Assembly: GCA_026395775.1 (NCBI GenBank)
Contig: JAPLYA010000038.1
Location: forward strand, 1 to 8,473
From: Candidatus Pacearchaeota archaeon
GTDB taxonomy: Archaea > Nanobdellota > Nanobdellia > Pacearchaeales > GW2011-AR1
Length of the DNA stretch: 8,473 nt
Direction of reading: 5' to 3'
The notes below the pieces were generated by a model. That model saw nothing but the letters and a program-made list of their open reading frames with translations, was not told where the DNA came from and ran no database searches. Positions 3,669-8,473 of the stretch are shown in pieces. The position numbers were made by a program, and so were the translations under genes. Positions within the stretch are counted from its first letter, which is position 1, and every line of letters starts with the position of its first letter.

Positions 3669-4403
3669 ATGAAACAAGAAAACAACAATAACATAATCAA
3701 ATTGAAAAATGTTTGCAAGACTTACAAGATGTCGGAAGATGTAGAAGTCAAAGCTGTTTGTGGGGCAAATATAGATGTTCAGAAGGGAAATTTTGTTGCA
3801 ATCATGGGCCCTAGCGGAAGTGGAAAATCAACAACAATGAATCTTGTGGGGGCGTTAGACTTAGCTTCAGAAGGGGATATTTTTCTTGATAATATTAATA
3901 TTGAACATTTGGAGGAAAGTGAACTGGCTCAAATTCGTGGAAGAAGAATTGGATTTATTTTTCAAGGATTTAATTTGATTCCAAATTTAACAGCAAAAGA
4001 AAACATAATGTTGCCGATGACTTTTCAGGATTACAGCCAAGAAGAGAGAGAAGCAAAGGCAGATGAGTTGTTAAAATTAGTTGAGCTGGATGATAGGGCA
4101 GATCATTACCCTAATCAGCTATCGGGAGGACAGCAGCAGAGAGTTGCAATTGCCAGAGCTTTGGCAAATGATCCTGAAGTTATTCTTGCTGATGAGCCAA
4201 CTGGAAATCTAGACAGCAAAACAGGAGAAAAAGTCATGGCTTTTTTAGAAGAATTTAATAAAAAAGGAAAAACAATAATTTTAGTTACCCATGACAGAAA
4301 TCTTGCTGAAAAACATGCAAGAAAGATTTACTGGTTGAAAGATGGAACTGTGGAAAAAGTTACATTAAAAGAAAAAGGGAAGTGGAAAGAGCATAAACCT
4401 TAA
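3669..4403 (+). CDS. ABC transporter ATP-binding protein, MacB/LolD family
   Basis: This 244-residue cytoplasmic ATPase has all the motifs of an ABC domain: Walker A GPSGSGKST (47-55), Q-loop glutamine in FQGFNLIP (Q99), signature LSGGQQQR (151-158), Walker B VILADE (171-176) with D-loop following, and the switch histidine in VTHD (H208). GFNLIPNLTAKENI and LADEPTGNLD place it in the LolD/MacB/FtsE branch, which drives mechanotransmission rather than ordinary import. I take ATG 3669; GTG 3654 would add MIEGK. Its natural partner is the MacB-like permease starting at 7524, 3 kb downstream. The two are now separated by a toxin-antitoxin pair and four other genes. Its stop codon lies in a 14-bp repeat that recurs after the toxin gene. 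Confidence 0.93.
   Translation: MKQENNNNIIKLKNVCKTYKMSEDVEVKAVCGANIDVQKGNFVAIMGPSGSGKSTTMNLVGALDLASEGDIFLDNINIEHLEESELAQIRGRRIGFIFQGFNLIPNLTAKENIMLPMTFQDYSQEEREAKADELLKLVELDDRADHYPNQLSGGQQQRVAIARALANDPEVILADEPTGNLDSKTGEKVMAFLEEFNKKGKTIILVTHDRNLAEKHARKIYWLKDGTVEKVTLKEKGKWKEHKP
4390..4403 (+). repeat. 14-bp direct repeat, left copy (ATPase stop)
   Basis: AGCATAAACCTTAA covers the last codons and the stop of the ABC ATPase. An exact second copy lies at 4986-4999. Together they bracket the toxin-antitoxin pair. Confidence 0.85.
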
Positions 4404-4420
4404 TGTAGAAAGATTTATAT

Positions 4421-4432
4421 AGCCTTATATAA
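4421..4432 (+). promoter_or_regulatory. Promoter and possible operator of the toxin-antitoxin pair
   Basis: AGCCTTATATAA is centred about 28 nt before the antitoxin ATG, giving a nearly leaderless mRNA; no clear Shine-Dalgarno site is present. Two TTATATA palindromes (4415-4421 and 4425-4432) could bind a ribbon-helix-helix antitoxin over the promoter. That is an inference from the family. Confidence 0.45.
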
Positions 4433-4455
4433 TTAATGTATAACTGAGATATAAT

Positions 4456-4683
4456 ATGGCACAAGAATCTACAATAATGCTAAATAAAGGGGTAATTGAG
4501 AAGCTGAAAAAAGCAAAAGAATATGAACGGCAGACATATAATGAATTACTATCAAAAATGGCTGAATTTTTTATCAGGCTTAAATCTAGCAACCAGTATG
4601 ATGAATTTCTGCATAAAATACAGCAAGAAAAAATGAAAGAATTTTGGGATAATAAAGAGGATGACTCTTGGGAAAAAGCATAA
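4456..4683 (+). CDS. Ribbon-helix-helix antitoxin-like protein
   Basis: This 75-residue protein begins STIMLNKGVIEKLKKAKE, a short beta strand followed by a helix, then RQTYNELLSKMAEFFI, a second helix. This is the layout of small ribbon-helix-helix DNA-binding antitoxins of archaea. The C-terminal half (about 45-75) is charged and ends FWDNKEDDSWEKA, the kind of acidic aromatic tail that antitoxins lay across the toxin. It precedes a MazF/PemK-like toxin by one base (TAA at 4681-4683, ATG at 4685), so they are translationally coupled. It probably represses its own promoter, in which TATATA palindromes occur. Family assignment is by pattern and context; sequence conservation is modest. Confidence 0.75.
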   Translation: MAQESTIMLNKGVIEKLKKAKEYERQTYNELLSKMAEFFIRLKSSNQYDEFLHKIQQEKMKEFWDNKEDDSWEKA

Positions 4684-4684
4684 A

Positions 4685-4987
4685 ATGTATAATTTTGGGG
4701 ATGTTGTTTTGGCTAGTATTCAGTTCACAGATACATTTGAAATAAAAAAAAGACCCGCACTAGTGCTATTTGAAGAACAAGGAAATGTTGTTGTTGCTGG
4801 GATAACCTCTAATTTAGAGATGAAAGGAATCTTGCTAACTAAAAAAGAAGGAGCTATAAAAGACAGCATAATCAAGCTTAATTATATTTTTACAATTTCT
4901 GAAAAAATGGTTGAAAAGTTCCTGTTTAGAATAAATGAAGAGAAAAAGAAGATTGTTAAGCGGGAATTTCTAAGAAAATTGGGCTAG
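4685..4987 (+). CDS. MazF/PemK-like mRNA-cleaving toxin
   Basis: This 100-residue protein starts MYNFGDVVLASIQFTDTF and continues KKRPALVLFEEQGNVVVAGITSN, the opening strands of the PemK/MazF fold (usually GDIV...K.RPALVL). In this family the toxin is a sequence-specific endoribonuclease held inactive by its antitoxin. Active-site residues in MazF are an Arg in the RPA-type loop and a Thr/Ser in the ITSN-type strand; R and T/S are present here. I choose ATG 4685, one base after the antitoxin stop. An in-frame ATG at 4661 would add eight residues overlapping the antitoxin. Its TAG stop lies at the edge of the second 14-bp repeat. Confidence 0.8.
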   Translation: MYNFGDVVLASIQFTDTFEIKKRPALVLFEEQGNVVVAGITSNLEMKGILLTKKEGAIKDSIIKLNYIFTISEKMVEKFLFRINEEKKKIVKREFLRKLG

Positions 4988-4999
4988 CATAAACCTTAA
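4986..4999 (+). repeat. 14-bp direct repeat, right copy (after the toxin)
   Basis: This is an exact second copy of AGCATAAACCTTAA, beginning on the last two bases of the toxin stop codon. Neighbouring bases on both sides differ from the left copy, so the repeat is exactly 14 bp. Its CCTTAA also resembles the local promoter core. Confidence 0.85.
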
Positions 5000-5049
5000 A
5001 AAGCCTAAATCATAAGGAAAATTGAGGGGTGAGGCAAGGAATCGCCTTA
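4992..5049 (+). promoter_or_regulatory. Promoter and structured leader of the downstream operon
   Basis: AAACCTTAAAAAG (4992-5004) resembles the other promoters here and predicts a start near 5025. The leader then contains GAGGGGTGAGG and a hairpin TGAGGC/GCCTTA (5030-5035 with 5044-5049, loop of 8) that would bury part of this SD-like run. The run is 34 nt before the next start codon, too far to serve it directly. Confidence 0.4.
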
Positions 5050-5068
5050 GAATTCTATGAGATGAAAA

Positions 5069-5629
5069 ATGAAGACAGGAACAAGAAAACAAACACACAT
5101 TTATGCTGAACGAGCTGATGAGATTTATAAAGATCCTCATGCAAATCTACTTGCAAGAATAGAGAGTTTTAGAGACTTACTAATAAAGATGCAACGAGCT
5201 TTTCAAGGACTGCCAATCTCTGCAAGAATTAGAACTAGAACAGATAGATTACTGCAGATATGTGACAGAGATGAAGGAGATGAAGGTTGGACTGTTGGGG
5301 GCACAAATTATACAGCTATTCTTGGAGGAATTACAAGAATCGAATCAGAAGCATTAAACTATATGGAGATTATGGGGATAAAAAAATTTTCGGGTTGCAC
5401 TGGGGCGACTATAAGAGAAACAGAGTTTAATGGAAGAGACTTACTTTATAGCAAAACAGCAGATGGACCATACTTAATTATGGGATTTAAATTGTCAAAT
5501 CGGAATGGCTCTTTTTCCCTTTATTATGAAATGGTTCCTCGAGCAAAGAGGACTGGATGCAAAAGATTTTTAAAACAAAGGATGGGTAAAGATGTAAAGG
5601 AAGAAAATATTAAATTTAGGGATAATTAA
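5069..5629 (+). CDS. Uncharacterised protein in the exporter operon
   Basis: I do not recognise this 186-residue soluble protein. The N-terminal half (1-75) is helical and charged (ERADEIYKDPHANLLARIESFRDLLIKMQ). The C-terminal half looks mixed alpha/beta, with an extended GPYLIMGFKLSNRNGSFSLYYEMVP stretch and a very basic end (RAKRTGCKRFLKQRM). There is no signal peptide or membrane helix. The start is forced by an in-frame stop six bases upstream; the ribosome site is weak. The secreted COG1361-like gene follows after two bases, so the two are cotranscribed. It is the first gene after the toxin-antitoxin insertion and may have been the second gene of the original exporter operon. Codon use is like its neighbours. 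Confidence 0.7.
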   Translation: MKTGTRKQTHIYAERADEIYKDPHANLLARIESFRDLLIKMQRAFQGLPISARIRTRTDRLLQICDRDEGDEGWTVGGTNYTAILGGITRIESEALNYMEIMGIKKFSGCTGATIRETEFNGRDLLYSKTADGPYLIMGFKLSNRNGSFSLYYEMVPRAKRTGCKRFLKQRMGKDVKEENIKFRDN

Positions 5630-5631
5630 AA

Positions 5632-6480
5632 ATGAAAATACAAACTAAAATAATAACAAGCTTGATTTTGGCAATTATGCTGACTAGCATGGCTTCTGCT
5701 TTGATTGTGAAAAATGTAAATATAGGAAAGCTAACTCCTGGAGAGGATGCAAGCTTGTCAATAGGTGTTGAGAATGATCAGAGTTATAATATTAAAGATG
5801 TAAGCTTTAGTTTGGATTTTTCTAACTTGCCTTTGTCAAGTTCAAACTCGCAGGATAGTGTTACCCAGATTGATGAAGATGACTCTGAATCTTTTGTTTT
5901 TACTATAAAAGCTTCAAGCACAGCTAAACTTGGAAGTTATAATATTCCTTATACGATTGTTTATAAAAATCAAACCCTGCCTCAGAAGGGAACAATTAGT
6001 GTTGATGTTTCTGGAGATGTTCAATTAGAATTTTCAGCTCTTGCTGAAACAAATGTTGTTGGAAGCTCAGGAAAAGTAAGCTTGAAAATAGTGAACAAAG
6101 GATTGGCTGATGCAAGATTTGTTGCTGTTAAAATAGTTCCTTCTGGATTCACATTGTTAGGAAGCGATGAGAATTATATTGGAACTGTCTCAAGTGATGA
6201 TTTTGAAACATCTAGTTTTGATGTTATTTTCAACAGCCAGTCAGCTGTTCTAAATGCTAATGTTGAATATAGAGATTTCGATAATAACTTACAAACAAAA
6301 GACATAACATTACCCTTGACTGTTTATACTCAAGAGAAAGCTCTCGAGTTAGGGATAATCAAGAAAAGCAATACTGCCACTTATGTTATTGTTATTATCA
6401 CTCTGATTGTTTTATATTTAATTTATCGAGCTATCAGAAAGAGAATGAGGAGAAAGAAGGCTGAAGCAGGGAGGAATTAA
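5632..6480 (+). CDS. Secreted, membrane-anchored COG1361-like protein
   Basis: This 282-residue protein has an N-terminal signal peptide (1-23, IITSLILAIMLTSMASA), a long extracytoplasmic part, and a C-terminal membrane helix (about 247-267) followed by a strongly basic tail (RKRMRRKKAEAGRN). That gives a type I topology with its bulk outside the cell. The outer part reads as two immunoglobulin-like beta domains. The first starts NVNIGKLTPGEDASLSIGVENDQ. The second starts GSSGKVSLKIVNKGLADARFVAVKI. Both resemble archaeal COG1361 (S-layer-related, CARDB/NEW3-type) proteins. Such genes often neighbour MacB-type transporters in archaea, so it is likely the external partner of the exporter. It is linked to both neighbours within 2-4 nt. 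Confidence 0.8.
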   Translation: MKIQTKIITSLILAIMLTSMASALIVKNVNIGKLTPGEDASLSIGVENDQSYNIKDVSFSLDFSNLPLSSSNSQDSVTQIDEDDSESFVFTIKASSTAKLGSYNIPYTIVYKNQTLPQKGTISVDVSGDVQLEFSALAETNVVGSSGKVSLKIVNKGLADARFVAVKIVPSGFTLLGSDENYIGTVSSDDFETSSFDVIFNSQSAVLNANVEYRDFDNNLQTKDITLPLTVYTQEKALELGIIKKSNTATYVIVIITLIVLYLIYRAIRKRMRRKKAEAGRN

Positions 6481-6484
6481 GGAG

Positions 6485-6835
6485 ATGGATAGAGAGATTA
6501 AAGAACTATTTAGAAGAACTGTTCAAGGGATAAAAAAATCTTCTGATAAAGTTGCAGAAGAGATATTGGAGGGCTATGGTTTTGGGGTTGCAATAGATGT
6601 TTCGGCAATATACTATCTGGCGGGGTGTTTGGATATATTGGAGATTCCAGAGGAGTTTGGAGAGATTTATGCACCTCTAGAAAAAAGATTATTACATGCA
6701 ATTCCCGCAAATCCCTCAGAGCATAAAGAGATGTTAGATGTAAATTTAGATTTAATAAGAGATTATATTGAAAAATATCTAATGTATAATAATCTTTTTA
6801 GAAACCAAGAAGTGAGAGATGAAGCCGGGAGATGA
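6485..6835 (+). CDS. Uncharacterised small protein in the exporter operon
   Basis: I do not recognise this 116-residue protein. It is acidic and helix-rich, with a moderately hydrophobic centre (GFGVAIDVSAIYYLAGCLDIL, about 33-53) that is interrupted by charged residues and is probably not a true membrane helix. There is no signal peptide and no cysteine pair. GGAGG (6470-6474) and GGAG next to the ATG support the start at 6485, four bases after the previous stop. The following gene begins six bases after its stop. It could be a cytoplasmic accessory to the exporter, but nothing in the sequence proves that. Confidence 0.65.
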   Translation: MDREIKELFRRTVQGIKKSSDKVAEEILEGYGFGVAIDVSAIYYLAGCLDILEIPEEFGEIYAPLEKRLLHAIPANPSEHKEMLDVNLDLIRDYIEKYLMYNNLFRNQEVRDEAGR

Positions 6836-6841
6836 GCCCCT

Positions 6842-7696
6842 ATGATGCAAGATACTAATTATAAACCGCTTGTTAATAGATTACAATCTGCTAAGAAAAT
6901 TATTTTTGAGGGGGCATTAGTTCATCTTATGGGTGACGCTGTTGCGGTTTTGGGTCCTTGTATTTTGGGATTAGAACCAAAAAACAGTGAAACATGGTGG
7001 GATACTTATTTTTTAAATGGCTATGTTCCTTTGCAAGTTTTAGCAGGAGTTATTATTGGGTCTGGGACTGTTTATGCTAATAGCACAATGAGAAACCAGT
7101 TTACATTAAGAGGACATCATGTTGTTGATGTTTTGGATTGTGCATGTGAACAAGATGCAGAACTTCAAGCGAGAAAAAGAGAATTTATGGCAGAAAGAAT
7201 AGGAGCAAAAAGTGGCAAAAAGGCTGAAGGGGTAACAAGAAAGGTTTTAGATTTATTAATTCATAAACCAAAAGAAATAAATTTAACATTAACAACTTTG
7301 CCAGATACAATTTGTGAAAAATGTTCTAGAAAGGAATACAAAAGAGCTAATTGTTCTAGTGAGGAAGTAGCAAGAGTTGATTCAAGAGAGATAAGTGACG
7401 CAGGGTTTGAACTAGGAAGGCCATATAATTGTGCTGAAATAAAAGAGTTATTTTTAAATAATCCCAATCAGCCATTTTTACAAAGAAGAATGTTATATGG
7501 CTTTTGGTATGGGGTTACTGTTGATGATACAAGATACATTTGTTCAATCACTAAAAAATTTAAGACACAGGAGATTAAGAAGCTGGCTGACTATCCTTGG
7601 GATTTTTATTGGAATTGCTGCTGTTGTTTCTCTCATAAGCCTAGGAGATGGATTGAGAACAGCCATCAATGGGCAATTTGGGGGATTGAATGTTGA
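6842..7696 (+). CDS. Uncharacterised membrane protein; 3' end doubtful (overlaps permease or frameshifted)
   Basis: The frame encodes 284 residues, but only the first ~227 look real. Two membrane helices (about 23-43 and 61-79) are followed by a soluble charged domain with cysteines at CEKCSRKEYKRANC (158-171) and YNC (197). I do not recognise the family. From 7524 on, the frame overlaps the MacB-like permease. Its last 57 residues (Trp/Cys-rich, with FYWNCCCCF) have the look of a shadow reading of that permease. In the third frame a TGA at 7522-7524 overlaps the permease ATG as TGATG, the standard coupled junction. A one-base frameshift shortly upstream would restore that ending. A genuine 173-nt overlap is the alternative. 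The start may be ATG 6842 or 6845. Confidence 0.55.
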   Translation: MMQDTNYKPLVNRLQSAKKIIFEGALVHLMGDAVAVLGPCILGLEPKNSETWWDTYFLNGYVPLQVLAGVIIGSGTVYANSTMRNQFTLRGHHVVDVLDCACEQDAELQARKREFMAERIGAKSGKKAEGVTRKVLDLLIHKPKEINLTLTTLPDTICEKCSRKEYKRANCSSEEVARVDSREISDAGFELGRPYNCAEIKELFLNNPNQPFLQRRMLYGFWYGVTVDDTRYICSITKKFKTQEIKKLADYPWDFYWNCCCCFSHKPRRWIENSHQWAIWGIEC

Positions 7697-8473
7697 TACT
7701 TTAACTATACAAAATAAAGGAACTGGTTTTGGGCCGCCCGGATCAACTTCTATTGAAAAATTAACAGAGCATGATGTTGAAATTATTCAAAGTGTTTCTG
7801 GAGTTAAGATTGTTGTTCCTAGATTAATTAGAATAGCAAAAATTCAGTATAATAAAATTGATTCATTTAATTATCTGGCTAGTATCCCAAAAACAAAAGA
7901 GCAAATAGAGGTTGTTCAGGAATTGCTTCCAAAATTAGAAGCAGGGAGATATCTAAAGCCAGATGATAAAGGGAAAGTTGTTCTTGGAAGTGAATTTTCA
8001 GTAGGAAAGCAGTTTGAAAAGTATTTTGAAAAAGAAATTCGAGTTGGAAGCAATATAATGATTCAAGGAAAAGAATTTGAAGTTGTTGGAATTTTAAAAC
8101 AAGCTTCTACATTTGTTATAAACATGGCAGTAATGATGCCTGAGGAAGAGATGAAGAATCTGCTTGGGATTGGAGATAAGATTGATATAATTGCTACAAG
8201 AGTTGATCAATCCAAGATTGAAGAAATTGCTAAAAATATTGAAGATAAGCTAAGAAGAGATAGAAAAGAGAAAGTTGGAGAAGAGACTTTTGATGTGCAA
8301 ACCCCCTTACAGGTTATACAATCAGCAAGCACAATTCTAAATATTGTTAATTTAATCGTTACTGGAATTGCCGCTATCTCGCTTTTAATTGGGGGTTTAG
8401 GAATCGCGAATACTATGTACACTTCAGTATTAGAAAGAACTCGGGAAATAGGAACAATGAAAGCAATTGGAGC
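7524..8473 (+). CDS. MacB/FtsX-type ABC transporter permease, N-terminal part
   Basis: The frame from ATG 7524 is open to the right edge (316 codons). It begins MIQDTFVQSLKNLRHRRLRS and continues WLTILGIFIGIAAVVSLISL, the opening of MacB-family permeases with the cytoplasmic helix and first membrane helix. INGQFGGLNVDTLTI follows as usual. The external MacB_PCD-like domain spans about 55-265 (contains GKVVLGSEFSVG and FEVVGILKQAS). The FtsX core starts with a helix LNIVNLIVTGIAAISLLIGGLGIANTMY and the coupling motif ERTREIGTMKAIGA at the window edge. Two more helices should follow outside. It pairs with the ATPase at 3669 to extrude or handle envelope substrates by mechanotransmission. The match to the family starts exactly at this ATG, which fixes the start. 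Confidence 0.93.
   Translation, partial: MIQDTFVQSLKNLRHRRLRSWLTILGIFIGIAAVVSLISLGDGLRTAINGQFGGLNVDTLTIQNKGTGFGPPGSTSIEKLTEHDVEIIQSVSGVKIVVPRLIRIAKIQYNKIDSFNYLASIPKTKEQIEVVQELLPKLEAGRYLKPDDKGKVVLGSEFSVGKQFEKYFEKEIRVGSNIMIQGKEFEVVGILKQASTFVINMAVMMPEEEMKNLLGIGDKIDIIATRVDQSKIEEIAKNIEDKLRRDRKEKVGEETFDVQTPLQVIQSASTILNIVNLIVTGIAAISLLIGGLGIANTMYTSVLERTREIGTMKAIG

Noticed and set aside
4661..4684. Earlier start of the MazF-like toxin overlapping the antitoxin gene
   Set aside because: The fold begins with MYNFGDVVLA at 4685, one base after the antitoxin stop, and the upstream eight residues add nothing typical of the family.
7463..7560. Programmed frameshift fusing the upstream protein to the permease
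   Set aside because: The A-rich and T-rich runs here do not form a proper X XXY YYZ slippery heptamer in the reading frame, and the permease has a good start of its own.

Overview
The window is AT-rich, gene-dense archaeal DNA, most likely from a small-genome lineage of the DPANN type; that placement is an inference from gene content and not a phylogeny. The archaeal evidence is direct: secF lies immediately before secD, a tRNA-Leu carries a short intron in the anticodon loop, genes for RNase P protein 4 (Rpp21/RPR2) and RNA polymerase subunit N are present, and TATA boxes sit about 25 nt upstream of RNA starts or of start codons, implying leaderless mRNAs.

Left part (1-2340), all genes on the minus strand: tRNA-Leu(CAA), a stand-alone PIN-domain nuclease starting 5 nt after that tRNA, tRNA-Arg(CCT), tRNA-Gly(TCC), secF, and the first 36 codons of secD running off the left edge. 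Two tRNA genes have unusual hairpin-forming 5' leaders.

Middle part (2340-3650): a DUF378 membrane protein behind a triplicated TATA-like promoter, a lone 5S rRNA on the minus strand, rnp4 on the plus strand sharing one symmetric TATA box with the 5S gene, an orphan tRNA 3'-end fragment, and rpoN on the minus strand.

The most striking thing in the window is a family of four ~110-nt repeats at 1335, 1465, 2592 and 3485. All are intergenic and in the same orientation. Their ends are conserved and pair with each other, their interiors differ, and substitutions keep pairing only in the plus-strand sense. I read this as a multicopy structured RNA that I cannot assign to a known family.

Right part (3650-8473), plus strand: a MacB/LolD-type ABC exporter locus. 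The ATPase (3669) is followed by a toxin-antitoxin pair (ribbon-helix-helix antitoxin and MazF/PemK-like toxin) bracketed by a perfect 14-bp direct repeat, as if inserted at the ATPase stop codon. Next come an unrecognised protein, a secreted and membrane-anchored COG1361-like protein, two more unrecognised proteins, and the MacB-like permease (start 7524, open at the right edge). The permease start lies inside the preceding open frame, whose last ~57 codons look like a shadow, so a frameshift or a long overlap is present there. Together the ATPase, permease and anchored COG1361-like protein suggest an envelope export or lipoprotein-handling machine.
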